Positions 41,121 to 49,383 of a stretch of 64,000 bases of DNA are shown here, one piece after another. Every line of letters starts with the position of its first letter. Position 1 is the first letter of the stretch. This DNA comes from Pseudomonadaceae bacterium (GTDB lineage: Bacteria > Pseudomonadota > Gammaproteobacteria > Pseudomonadales > Pseudomonadaceae). The position numbers and the translations under genes were made by a program. The notes beneath the pieces are model-generated. The model did no database searches, was not told where the DNA came from, and saw only the letters and a list, made by a program, of their open reading frames with translations. The DNA is taken from NCBI GenBank assembly GCA_900766265.1, contig CAAFUS010000006.1, positions 1 through 64,000 of the forward strand, in the 5' to 3' direction.

Positions 41121-42593
41121 TCAGGCGTCTTCGCCCTCGTCGTCGCGACGGCTCATTCCGTACTTGCGCATCTTCTCGACCAGGGTGGTCCGCCGGATGC
41201 GCAGGCGCTCAGCGGCACGGGCAACCACCCCGCCAGCATCGTCGAGCGCCTGCTGGATCAACCCCTGCTCGAGGTTGCCGAGGTAGTCCTTCAGGTCCAG
41301 ACCCTCTGCCGGCAGCATGGCGCTGGCTTCCAGGCCTGTCATCGGCACGTTGAAGGCGACGCGCTCCTCGAGGTCATCGCTGGCGGCAGCCATGTAATGC
41401 TCGTCATCATCGTCGACGTGGCGGAATTTCTTCGGGAGCTCCATCACGCCGATGACGCCGTACGGGTGCATGATCGCCATGCGCTCGACCAGGTTGGCCA
41501 GTTCCCGCACATTGCCCGGCCAGTCGTGCCGGCACAGGGACATGATGGCCCCCGAGTTGAAGCGAATGGAGCCGCGCTTCTCGTGCTCCATGCGGGAAAT
41601 CAGCTCGTTCATCAACAGCGGGATGTCTTCGACACGCTCGCGCAGCGGCGCCATTTCAATCGGGAAAACGTTGAGCCGGTAGTAGAGATCCTCTCGGAAG
41701 CTGCCTTCCTCGATCATCTTCTCCAGGTCCTTGTGGGTCGCGGCGATGATCCGCACGTCGGCGCTTTGCGTGCGGTTGCTGCCGACGCGCTCGAAGGTGC
41801 GTTCCTGCAGTACGCGTAACAGCTTGACCTGCATCGGCAGCGGCATGTCGCCGATCTCGTCGAGGAACAGTGTTCCGCCCTCGGCCAGCTCGAAACGCCC
41901 TGCCCTCGCGGTGATGGCGCCAGTGAAAGCACCCTTTTCATGGCCAAACAGTTCGCTTTCCAGCAATTCGGCCGGAATCGCGCCGCAATTGACGGGTACG
42001 AAAGGCGCCTGGCGACGCTTGGAGTGGTAGTGCAGGTTGCGTGCGACCACCTCCTTCCCGGTGCCCGATTCGCCAAGGATCAGCACACTGGCTTCGGTGT
42101 CGGCGACCTGCTGCATCATCTGCCGCACGTGCTGAATGGCCCGGCTGGTACCGACCAGACTGCGGAACAGGTTCGGTTCGCGCTGCCGTCCGCGGGCCTT
42201 GGACTGGTCGTTCATCTCGCGATAGACCTGGGCGCGGTGCAGCGAATCGAGCAGCTTGTTGTAGCTGGGCGGCATCTCCAGGCTGGTCAGCACGCGGCGG
42301 CGTACTTCGTCCGGCCATTCTGCCGGTGCCGGATCGCCGATCAGCAGCAGAGGAACGTTCTCGTCCCACTTGCCGATCTGCTTTAGCAGTTCGACGGCGC
42401 CATCCTTCGCCTTGACCTCGCCGAGCATCACGCTGAGCACGCTACGGCTGGATTCGAGCGGCGCCACAGCATTACGCCAGTCGGTGCTCGAGCAGGCCAG
42501 ATGGTCTTCGCCCAGAAAATTCAGAATTACCGCCAAGTCGCGGCGACGTTCGCTGTCATCGTCGATCAACAGAATCTTGGTTTCGCGCCACAT
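41121..42593 (-). CDS. fleQ: flagellar master regulator FleQ
   Basis: A 490-residue sigma-54 enhancer-binding protein, the exact length of P. aeruginosa FleQ. The N-terminal FleQ domain is a receiver-like fold without the usual phospho-acceptor (VLSVMLGEVKAKDG). The AAA+ domain carries GESGTGKEVVARNLH, GAFTGA in GHEKGAFTGAITAR and LFLDEIGDMPL. A Fis-type helix-turn-helix (ARAAERLRIRRTTLVEKMRK) ends the protein. FleQ heads the flagellar hierarchy and, in P. aeruginosa, binds cyclic-di-GMP and the ATPase FleN, whose homologue is at 63028-63855. Confidence 0.96.
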   Translation of the reverse strand: MWRETKILLIDDDSERRRDLAVILNFLGEDHLACSSTDWRNAVAPLESSRSVLSVMLGEVKAKDGAVELLKQIGKWDENVPLLLIGDPAPAEWPDEVRRRVLTSLEMPPSYNKLLDSLHRAQVYREMNDQSKARGRQREPNLFRSLVGTSRAIQHVRQMMQQVADTEASVLILGESGTGKEVVARNLHYHSKRRQAPFVPVNCGAIPAELLESELFGHEKGAFTGAITARAGRFELAEGGTLFLDEIGDMPLPMQVKLLRVLQERTFERVGSNRTQSADVRIIAATHKDLEKMIEEGSFREDLYYRLNVFPIEMAPLRERVEDIPLLMNELISRMEHEKRGSIRFNSGAIMSLCRHDWPGNVRELANLVERMAIMHPYGVIGVMELPKKFRHVDDDDEHYMAAASDDLEERVAFNVPMTGLEASAMLPAEGLDLKDYLGNLEQGLIQQALDDAGGVVARAAERLRIRRTTLVEKMRKYGMSRRDDEGEDA

Positions 42594-42674
42594 CGTGGTT
42601 TCAGAACTCTATGGGGCTGGAAGAAAGCCGGCGCTGACGTCGACGACGACCGCACCAACAGGCATTTGGCCACT

Positions 42675-42703
42675 AGTTAAGTAAAAAACGAGCACTGAGT
42701 CAA
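42675..42703 (-). promoter_or_regulatory. predicted sigma-70 promoter of fleQ
   Basis: On the minus strand TTGACT (42698-42703), a 17-nt spacer and TTAACT (42675-42680) give a start near 42668 and a leader of about 75 nt. A dyad CGTG-ATTTAAA-CACG lies just upstream at 42712-42726, where a repressor or Vfr/CRP-like protein could bind, though it is not the TGTGA-N6-TCACA consensus. The spacer is the most A+T-rich part of this region. Confidence 0.5.
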
Positions 42704-42814
42704 ATTTATGACGTGATTTAAACACGAAGACGGTAAGGGAGCGCAACCACGAAAGTGAGGCGTCAGTGCCGGAAACGATTCCGGCGCGACGGGCGGGAGA
42801 GCGAGACGATGGGG

Positions 42815-43111
42815 TCAGCCGAAAAGCTGGTAGACCTTCGCGCCTTGCTTGGACTGGTTGAGCTGCATGAGCTCATCGGCAATACGGCGCTGTTCGGCCT
42901 GGCATAGGCCGACCAGTTCTCGATAGAGCTCGAGCAATTCCTGGATGCGCAGGCGAATGACATCCTCGTCCCGCTCCGGTTCGCGCATCGCGTCTTCCAC
43001 GGCCTGCCGGCAGAGCAGATCCAGCTCGCCGATGGCGGTCCAGTCCTGCTGCGCCAGGGCCGAGCGCAACGCACTGCCGGTTTCTTCGAGACGCTTCACA
43101 GAGGCATTCAT
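42815..43111 (-). CDS. FliT-like flagellar chaperone (FleP position)
   Basis: A 98-residue all-helical, charged protein (MNASVKRLEETGSALRSALA) with a conserved central DEDVIRLRIQELLELYRELVGLCQAEQRRIADELMQL block. It fits FliT, the export chaperone of the filament cap FliD, and the PA1096/FleP gene upstream of fleQ. ATG at 43111 follows GGAGTGAG. It stands 220 nt before fleQ and has no fliD or fliS neighbour in this window. Identity is moderate because FliT proteins diverge strongly. Confidence 0.75.
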   Translation of the reverse strand: MNASVKRLEETGSALRSALAQQDWTAIGELDLLCRQAVEDAMREPERDEDVIRLRIQELLELYRELVGLCQAEQRRIADELMQLNQSKQGAKVYQLFG

Positions 43112-43259
43112 GAATCTCACTCCGATTGTCCTGCGTCACCGGTCATCCTCCGGGACGGTAAAAAGGCGCGCTGTTGGCCGCTTGATTCTCTATCGGCAAG
43201 CGGCGCGCCAGCTTTAGCCCTAATGACCGTCCAGCCTCTTGTCAGAGCGCACCGTCAAC

Positions 43260-43694
43260 TCAGCGACGGTTGCGCAGACCCGGCGGCACGCTCGGCAACG
43301 CAACCGGCTCCCAGGGACCGTCAGGGCGGCCAGCACACAGCCACTCGCCATCCCAGCGGTAGTAAAGCCGTTCACGGTAGTAGAGATCGCGGCCTTCGAC
43401 CACATAGACGCCCAGGCGATTGTCCCAGTGCGCCGGTGCGTGCGGTGGCGGGGCGTAACGGGGATGGCTCTGCTGGGTCGCCGGCGGGCGCGGAGCTGGG
43501 GGTGTCTGCACCGGCGGAGGTGTGGTGATCACCGGCCCCGGTGCTGGAGCCTGCGGCACCGGCGGCTGAGGCTGGGGAGCGGTCTCGTAGGGCGTGCCGG
43601 CGCACGCCGCCAGCAAAGCGCCCAGGGCAGCCACCGCCCCCAGGCGCACACGCCTGATGGCCGTCTGGCGAAGGGGGTAATCCTGTTCGGTCAT
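43260..43694 (-). CDS. proline-rich putative lipoprotein
   Basis: A 144-residue protein with a lipoprotein signal (VAALGALLAACAG, lipobox Cys31), then a Pro/Gln/Ala-rich stretch (about residues 36-88) that could span periplasm or peptidoglycan. A compact aromatic C-terminal domain follows: WDNRLGVYVVEGRDLYYRERLYYRWDGEW. The YY..WDG pattern resembles YXWGXW-type repeats in small envelope proteins of unknown function. ATG at 43694 is preceded by GAGG. It lies between the fliT-like gene and ccmI. Confidence 0.72.
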   Translation of the reverse strand: MTEQDYPLRQTAIRRVRLGAVAALGALLAACAGTPYETAPQPQPPVPQAPAPGPVITTPPPVQTPPAPRPPATQQSHPRYAPPPHAPAHWDNRLGVYVVEGRDLYYRERLYYRWDGEWLCAGRPDGPWEPVALPSVPPGLRNRR

Positions 43695-43719
43695 GCAGTA
43701 CCTCGGTCGTCAGAACGAA

Positions 43720-44937
43720 TCAGCGGCGCTCTGGCGCGTCGATGGTCAGCTGAACAGGGCGCTCGGCGCTCCCCGCAAGGTCCAGCGCATCGCTCTGCCC
43801 TGTCCATTCGCCCCGAGTGGCATCGCCATTGCGGGAAATCCGGGCAACCAGTTGCACCTGTTCGAAGTTGGACAACTTCAGCTGCGGCATCATTGCATCG
43901 GCATCGCCCAATATGACCTCGGCGGGAAGGTCAGAGACGCTCAATCGCTTGACCGCCAGCGGCATGGGCGGGCCCGATACCGCGCGGGCGAAGACGAAGA
44001 CGCTGTCATCCGGCTGCACGTCGTCGGCGAGTTCAGGACTGAGTCGGACGCTCACCTTCACCTCCACCGCCGCGGCCGACTCTGCCTGGCCGACCTCTGA
44101 CGATTCGGACGCCGACACGCCGAGCTCGGCGCGTGCGCGGGCGATGCCGCCCTCGATGGCGGCACGAGACGGATCGCGCTCGTCCAGCACCGACACCAGG
44201 CGCTCCCAGAAGGCGATCGCTTGAGCGAATCGCCGTTCTTCATAGGCGGCGATGCCCAGCAGGCCCAGGCTCGTGACCTCAGCCGGATCGGCTTTCAGCG
44301 CTTCGTCGGTCAGCGCCTGAAGCTGTTCGGTCCACTGTTTGTCCCCCGCGAAATACAGCGCCTGGGCCCATTGGCCCAGCAGTTCGGGCTGACGGCCCGC
44401 CAGATTGGCGGCGCGTTCGAAGGCCACCGCCGCATCGGCGGGCCGCTCCTGGGCCATGTAGGCGCGACCTAGGAAGTACCAGCCCTCGGCGGACTCCGGC
44501 TGGGCCTCGACGGCACGTTCGAGACGCTGGGTAACCTCCTCGATCGAGCCGGCCTGCTGGGCGAACTGGCGCGCCAGCTCCACCTTGTCGCTGGCGCCCC
44601 AGTGCAGGTACAGGCCATAGCCCAGCAACGGCACCAGCAGTGCGGCCACCAAAGGCGCCCCCCTGCCCAGCCGCGACACGCGATGCGCTTCGCCACCTTC
44701 GGTGTCGCTCAGCAGTTCGCGAGCCGCCTCGGCCCTCCCCGCTTCGAGCTGCTCGGAGGTCAGCGTACCCGAGGCATGCTGAGCTGCCAGTTCATCGAGC
44801 CGCTCCTGATAGAGCGCGACGTTGAGGGAGGTGCGATCCTCCTCAGTCTGGGCGCGGCGACCGCGCATGATGGGCAGCAATAGAAACAGCAGCGCCGCCA
44901 TCAACAGCAGGCCGGCGCCAATCCAGAAATCGATCAT
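43720..44937 (-). CDS. ccmI: cytochrome c maturation protein CcmI (haem lyase TPR subunit)
   Basis: A 405-residue membrane protein. The N-terminus IDFWIGAGLLLMAALLFLLLPIM and a second span (VAALLVPLLGYGLYLHWG) bracket a leucine-zipper-like cytoplasmic loop. TPR repeats (SAEGWYFLGRAYMAQERPADAAVAFERAANL) fill the periplasmic region, which chaperones apocytochrome c C-termini to CcmF/CcmH. A C-terminal CycH-type domain follows. Last gene of the ccm operon; start overlaps ccmH by 4 nt. Confidence 0.93.
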   Translation of the reverse strand: MIDFWIGAGLLLMAALLFLLLPIMRGRRAQTEEDRTSLNVALYQERLDELAAQHASGTLTSEQLEAGRAEAARELLSDTEGGEAHRVSRLGRGAPLVAALLVPLLGYGLYLHWGASDKVELARQFAQQAGSIEEVTQRLERAVEAQPESAEGWYFLGRAYMAQERPADAAVAFERAANLAGRQPELLGQWAQALYFAGDKQWTEQLQALTDEALKADPAEVTSLGLLGIAAYEERRFAQAIAFWERLVSVLDERDPSRAAIEGGIARARAELGVSASESSEVGQAESAAAVEVKVSVRLSPELADDVQPDDSVFVFARAVSGPPMPLAVKRLSVSDLPAEVILGDADAMMPQLKLSNFEQVQLVARISRNGDATRGEWTGQSDALDLAGSAERPVQLTIDAPERR

Positions 44938-45407
44938 GGTTCTTTGTTATCCAGCAGCGTGGCGAGCCGTTCGCGCTCGGCTTCGGAAAGGATGTTTGAA
45001 GTGGGACCATCGGCCTGACGGCGACGCCGCAGGAGGATCATCGCCACGGTGCCGAAACCGATCGCCAGGAGCACGAACGGGCCGTACCAGAGAATCAAGG
45101 TCTTGGTGTTGACCGGCGGCTTGTAACGCACGAAATCGCCATAGCGTGCGACCAGGTAGTCGACGATTTGCTCGTCGCTCTTCTGTTCTTCGAGCATCCG
45201 AAAGATTTCCTGGCGCAGGTCCATCGCGATCGGCGAGTTCGAGTCGGCGATGTTCTGGTTCTGGCATTTCGGACAGCGGAGTTCCTCGGTCAGCGTGCGA
45301 TAGCGCTGGCGCTCGGTCTCGTCGCGAAACTCATAGGTATCGATCGCCGCGAACGCACCGGTGTGCAGCGTGAACCCGATCAGCAGCGCACAAAGTAATC
45401 TGTTCAT
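44934..45407 (-). CDS. ccmH: cytochrome c maturation protein CcmH (thiol reductant)
   Basis: A 157-residue membrane-anchored thioredoxin-like protein (CcmL/CycL type). It has a signal sequence, the redox motif LRCPKCQNQNIADSNSPIA, and a C-terminal span LILWYGPFVLLAIGFGTVAMILL. It reduces the apocytochrome CxxCH thiols before haem ligation with CcmF and CcmI. It is the short form with CcmI encoded separately. Overlaps ccmG by 4 nt. Confidence 0.95.
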   Translation of the reverse strand: MNRLLCALLIGFTLHTGAFAAIDTYEFRDETERQRYRTLTEELRCPKCQNQNIADSNSPIAMDLRQEIFRMLEEQKSDEQIVDYLVARYGDFVRYKPPVNTKTLILWYGPFVLLAIGFGTVAMILLRRRRQADGPTSNILSEAERERLATLLDNKEP

Positions 45408-45934
45408 TCGTCCACCAGCTCCTGGTAGAGCACGGCGAGCTTTTCACGCCAGACACGCTCGTCTATGACGCCGACGAACTTGTGCCGGATCACGCCGTGC
45501 TTATCGATCAGAAACGTCTCGGGCGCGCCGTAGACCCCAAGGTCCAAGCCCAGGCTGCCCTGCTCGTCGCGGATATTCAGCTGATAGGGATCATGGAACT
45601 CGCGAAGCCATTTCTGCGCCGCGGCGTTGTCGTCCTTGTAGTTCACCCCGTGGATGTTCACGCCCTGCGCCGCCAGCGCATTGAGTACAGGATGCTCGAC
45701 CTTGCAGGCCACGCACCAGGTCGCCCAGACGTTGACCAGCGCCGGTTTGCCCTTGAGATCGGCCTGGCTGATCAGGCGCTGCCCGTCTTCGACCGAAGGC
45801 AGCGAGAATTGCGGCACCGGCTTGCCGATCAGGGCCGAGGGCAGCTCGGACGGATCGAGAAACAGCCCGCGGTAGAGGAAGACGGCAATACCGAGGAAGA
45901 TCGCCAGCGGCAACAGCATCAGCACTCGTTTCAT
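45404..45934 (-). CDS. ccmG: periplasmic thiol:disulfide oxidoreductase CcmG/DsbE
   Basis: A 176-residue thioredoxin-fold protein tethered by an N-terminal span (VLMLLPLAIFLGIAVFLYRGL). The active site is VNVWATWCVACKVEHPVLNALA (CVAC), and the family acidic insert VNYKDDNAAAQKWLREF is present. It passes reducing power from DsbD/CcdA to CcmH or apocytochrome. Two consecutive ATGs exist at 45937 and 45934; the second has better spacing from GGAG. It overlaps or abuts the ccmF stop. Confidence 0.95.
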   Translation of the reverse strand: MKRVLMLLPLAIFLGIAVFLYRGLFLDPSELPSALIGKPVPQFSLPSVEDGQRLISQADLKGKPALVNVWATWCVACKVEHPVLNALAAQGVNIHGVNYKDDNAAAQKWLREFHDPYQLNIRDEQGSLGLDLGVYGAPETFLIDKHGVIRHKFVGVIDERVWREKLAVLYQELVDE

Positions 45935-45936
45935 CA

Positions 45937-47910
45937 TCAGGCTCCTTGCGCGCCCAGGCCGAGGGCTTCGCGCACGCGTGTCTTGACCTTGACCCGGTAG
46001 CGCTGGTCGCAGGCGGCCAGCACACCGCCGAGTCCCATCAGCAGGCCACCCAGCCAGATCCAGCGGACGAAGGGCTTGATGTGCACGCGCACGGCCCAGG
46101 CGCCGTCTTCCAGGGGTTCACCCAGCGCGACGTAGAGGTCACGGGTGAAGCCCGGGTCGATGCCGGCCTCGGTCATGGGCATCTGCTGAACGGTGTAGAG
46201 CCGCTTTTCCGGATGCAGCACGGCGATCTGGCGCTCGCCCTTGAGCACGCGGATGGTGGCCTTGTCGGAGGTGAAATTGGGCCCGTCATGGTGGACCGCG
46301 CCCTCGAAGACAAAGCTGTAGCCACCCATCTGCAGCGAGTCGCCCGGCGCCATGCGCAGGTCGCGCTCGTCGCTCTGCTGGCTGGACAGCACCACGCCGA
46401 GCGCGCAGACCGCGATGCCCAGGTGGGCGATCTGCATACCCCAATAGCTGCGCGACAAGCCACGAGCGCCAGTGACCAAGCCCTTGTGGCGGGTCTTGTC
46501 GAGCAGGTCGCGAACCCCGGCGACCACCACCCAGGCGGCCAAGAAACAGGTTGCCAGGACCGACCAGTGGAAATCGCCGAAGGCAAACGCAGCGACCACC
46601 CCGAGCACGCCACTGGTGATCAACACCGGCACCAGCATGCCCGTCAGCCACTTCACCGGCGTGTCCTTCCAGCGCACCAGGATACCGACCGACATCGCCA
46701 GCATGACCAGCGCCATCAGCGGCAGGAACATGGCGTTGAAATAGGGAGGGCCGACCGACAGCTTGGCCCCCGACAGCGCATCGAGCAGCAAGGGATACAG
46801 GGTCCCCAGCAGAATCATGGAAGTGGCCACCACCAGCAGCAGGTTGTTGACCAGCAGCAGGGTTTCCCGAGACCAGAGACCGAAACCCACCTGGCTCTTG
46901 ACCACCGGCGCCCGCAACGCGAACAGCCCCAGCGAGCCTCCAACCACCAGCAGCAGGAAGCACAGGATGAACACGCCGCGCTCCGGATCTGTCGCGAAGG
47001 CATGTACCGAGGTCAGCACCCCGGAGCGCACCAGGAAGGTTCCCAGCAGGCTCAGCGAGAAGGCCGCGATCGCCAGCAGCACCGTCCAGCTCTTGAACAC
47101 GCCGCGCTTCTCGGTCACCGCCAGGGAGTGGATCAGCGCGGTGCCGACCAGCCAGGGCATGAAGGAGGCGTTTTCCACCGGATCCCAGAACCACCAGCCG
47201 CCCCAGCCCAGTTCGTAGTAGGCCCACCAGGAGCCGAGCACGATGCCGATTCCGAGGAACGCCCAGGCCACCAGGGTCCAGGGGCGCGACCAGCGGGCCC
47301 AGGCCGCGTCGAGCCGTCCGCCGAGCAGGGCGGCGATGGCGAAGGAGAAGGCCACGGAGAATCCGACGTAGCCCATGTAGAGCATCGGCGGGTGAACGAT
47401 CAGGCCGAAATCCTGTAGTAGCGGGTTCAGGTCGCGGCCATCGGCCGGTGCCTGTGGCAGCAGGCGCTCGAACGGGTTTGAAGTGACGATCAGAAACAGC
47501 AGGAAGCCGATGCTGATGAGCCCCATCACGCCAAGTACCCGGGCCAGCATCTCCTCGGGAAGCTGACGGGAGAACACCGACACGGCGAAGGTCCAGCCGG
47601 CCAGGATGAGCGCCCACAGCAGCAGCGAACCCTCGTGGGCACCCCATACCGCGCTGAACTTGTAGTACCAGGGCAAGGCACTGTTGGAGTTGTTCGCCAC
47701 GTAGGCGACCGAAAAGTCGTCAATCATGAACGCATAGGTCAGGCAGGCGAAGGAGAACGCCAGGAAGGCGAACTGCCCCCACGCCGCCGGCTGCGCCAGG
47801 CTCATCCACAGTCGATCGCCGCGCCAGGCGCCGATCAGCGGGAAGACCGTCTGTACCAACACCAGGCACAGGGCCAGAATCATGGCCAGATGGCCGAGCT
47901 CCGGAATCAT
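45937..47910 (-). CDS. ccmF: haem lyase subunit CcmF
   Basis: A 657-residue polytopic haem-handling protein with the tryptophan-rich WWD domain YELGWGGWWFWDPVENASFMPW. Flanking His residues and many spans include YVANNSNSALPWYYKFSAVWGAHEGSLLLW. It takes haem from CcmE and joins it to the cytochrome. Length is normal. The ATG overlaps the ccmE stop by 4 nt. Confidence 0.97.
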   Translation of the reverse strand: MIPELGHLAMILALCLVLVQTVFPLIGAWRGDRLWMSLAQPAAWGQFAFLAFSFACLTYAFMIDDFSVAYVANNSNSALPWYYKFSAVWGAHEGSLLLWALILAGWTFAVSVFSRQLPEEMLARVLGVMGLISIGFLLFLIVTSNPFERLLPQAPADGRDLNPLLQDFGLIVHPPMLYMGYVGFSVAFSFAIAALLGGRLDAAWARWSRPWTLVAWAFLGIGIVLGSWWAYYELGWGGWWFWDPVENASFMPWLVGTALIHSLAVTEKRGVFKSWTVLLAIAAFSLSLLGTFLVRSGVLTSVHAFATDPERGVFILCFLLLVVGGSLGLFALRAPVVKSQVGFGLWSRETLLLVNNLLLVVATSMILLGTLYPLLLDALSGAKLSVGPPYFNAMFLPLMALVMLAMSVGILVRWKDTPVKWLTGMLVPVLITSGVLGVVAAFAFGDFHWSVLATCFLAAWVVVAGVRDLLDKTRHKGLVTGARGLSRSYWGMQIAHLGIAVCALGVVLSSQQSDERDLRMAPGDSLQMGGYSFVFEGAVHHDGPNFTSDKATIRVLKGERQIAVLHPEKRLYTVQQMPMTEAGIDPGFTRDLYVALGEPLEDGAWAVRVHIKPFVRWIWLGGLLMGLGGVLAACDQRYRVKVKTRVREALGLGAQGA

Positions 47911-48374
47911 TTCGTGTACCCCTGCTTGCCGCCTTCGTAGTGCTTCATCATGCCGCTCTGCTCGAGCGCCTGGGTGACCTCGGGCGGCATGTAGTTCTCG
48001 TCGTGCTTGGCCAGCACTTCGTCGGCCACCATGATGCCTTCCTCGTTTACGCGTCCCAGCGCGACGATGCCCTGCCCCTCGCGGAACAGGTCAGGAAGGA
48101 TGCCCTGGAAGCGGATAGTGACCGTTTCAGCCCCGTCGGTGACACGGAAATCGACCGCCAGCGAGTCGCGGTCACGCTTGACCGAGCCCTCTTCAACCAG
48201 GCCGCCCGCGCGGATCCGCGTGCCTTCGGGCGCCTCGCCGCGGGCGATCTGGGTCGGCGTGTAGAACAGGTTGATGTTCTGCTGCAGCGCGGAAAGCGCC
48301 AGAGCGACGGCGATACCGACCCCGGCGAGGATCGCCAGGACGATGTAGAGCCGCTTCTTGCGTACCGGATTCAC
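47907..48374 (-). CDS. ccmE: haem chaperone CcmE
   Basis: A 155-residue membrane-anchored beta-barrel haem carrier. One N-terminal span (RLYIVLAILAGVGIAVALALSAL) is followed by LFYTPTQIARGEAPEGTRIRAGGLV and the covalent-haem motif AKHDENYMPPEV with its conserved His. The start is a GTG at 48374 with GGAGGAGATGAA upstream; the longer open frame is a shadow of ccmD. It overlaps the ccmD stop by 4 nt. Confidence 0.95.
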   Translation of the reverse strand: MNPVRKKRLYIVLAILAGVGIAVALALSALQQNINLFYTPTQIARGEAPEGTRIRAGGLVEEGSVKRDRDSLAVDFRVTDGAETVTIRFQGILPDLFREGQGIVALGRVNEEGIMVADEVLAKHDENYMPPEVTQALEQSGMMKHYEGGKQGYTK

Positions 48375-48547
48375 TTCATCTCCTCCCGGCGCAAACGGCG
48401 CGCCTCGTCTTGCAGGTGCCGCCGGCGTGCCAACAGGGGCAGCGCGACGTTCAAGGCCAGTACCGCCAGGCTGATGCCATAGGACGACCAGACATAGACG
48501 CCATGGTTGCCCATGGCGATGAATTCGGCGAAGGACGAAAAATTCAT
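48371..48547 (-). CDS. ccmD: haem exporter accessory protein CcmD
   Basis: A 58-residue ORF read directly from the sequence. It begins MNFSSFAEFIAMGNHGVYVW, has one span (about YGISLAVLALNVALPLLA) and ends with a basic, charged tail (RRRHLQDEARRLRREEMK). Length, topology and position between ccmC and ccmE identify CcmD, which releases holo-CcmE from CcmABC. Its ATG overlaps the ccmC stop and its TGA overlaps the ccmE GTG, so translation is coupled on both sides. Confidence 0.93.
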   Translation of the reverse strand: MNFSSFAEFIAMGNHGVYVWSSYGISLAVLALNVALPLLARRRHLQDEARRLRREEMK

Positions 48548-49299
48548 CGCGAGCCCCCAACCAAGGTCTTGATCTCACTTCTCACCCAGCTGCTGCGCGC
48601 CTCGCGACGCAACACCTCGAGGCGCATGCGCATCAGCAGCACGGCAGCGAAGAAACAATAGAAGCCGAGCACCATGACCAGCAGCGGCAGCCACATCTCC
48701 ATCGGCATAGCCGGCTTCTCGGTGACCTTGAAGGTGGCCGGTTGGTGCAGGGTGTTCCACCACTCCACCGAATACTTGATGATCGGGATGTTCACGACGC
48801 CGACCAGGGCGAGCACTGCACAGGCCTTGGCCGCGCTGTCCCGGTTACTGATCGCGTTGCCTAGGGCGATGATGCCGAAATACAGGAACAGCAGGATCAG
48901 CATCGAGGTCAGGCGCGCGTCCCAGACCCACCAGGCGCCCCAGGTCGGCTTGCCCCAGACGGCACCGGTCAGCAGCGCGATGAAGGTCATCCAGGCGCCG
49001 ATCGGTGCCGCCTGCTGGAGCGCAACGTCGGCCAGCTTCATCTTCCAGATGAGCCCGACGGCACCGGCGACGGCGAGCATCAGGTAAATCGACTGGGCCA
49101 GGAAGGCGGCCGGCACGTGGATGTAGATGATCCTGAAGCTGTTGCCCTGCTGGTAGTCCTGCGGCGCGAACGCCAGCCCCCAGACTACGCCTACCGCCAG
49201 CAGCAGCGCAGCGCTCCAACCGAACCAGGGCAGCCAGCGCCCGCTGATTTCGTAGAACCATTTGGGCGAACCCAGCTTGTGAAACCATGTCCAGTTCAT
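48544..49299 (-). CDS. ccmC: haem-handling membrane protein CcmC
   Basis: A 251-residue, six-span protein with the WWD domain PTWGAWWVWDARLTSMLILLFLYFG, which transfers haem to CcmE in the CcmABCD complex. The periplasmic His residues (YIHVPAAFLAQ) are in place. Start at MNWTWFHKLG (49299), giving the family length; the 28 residues upstream in the open frame belong to the spacer after ccmB. Confidence 0.96.
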   Translation of the reverse strand: MNWTWFHKLGSPKWFYEISGRWLPWFGWSAALLLAVGVVWGLAFAPQDYQQGNSFRIIYIHVPAAFLAQSIYLMLAVAGAVGLIWKMKLADVALQQAAPIGAWMTFIALLTGAVWGKPTWGAWWVWDARLTSMLILLFLYFGIIALGNAISNRDSAAKACAVLALVGVVNIPIIKYSVEWWNTLHQPATFKVTEKPAMPMEMWLPLLVMVLGFYCFFAAVLLMRMRLEVLRREARSSWVRSEIKTLVGGSR

Positions 49300-49383
49300 C
49301 GAATGACTCGTTTCCGGCGGGGGCAAGCCCCCGGAGAATGCTGTACCGGGGCGAAATCGAGCCCCAGCGGTCGGTACCTGCAT

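Noticed and set aside
45946..47418. Long open frame antisense to ccmF (490 codons)
   Set aside because: Gln/His/Arg-rich translation typical of a high-GC antisense shadow, with no domain and a conserved gene on the other strand.
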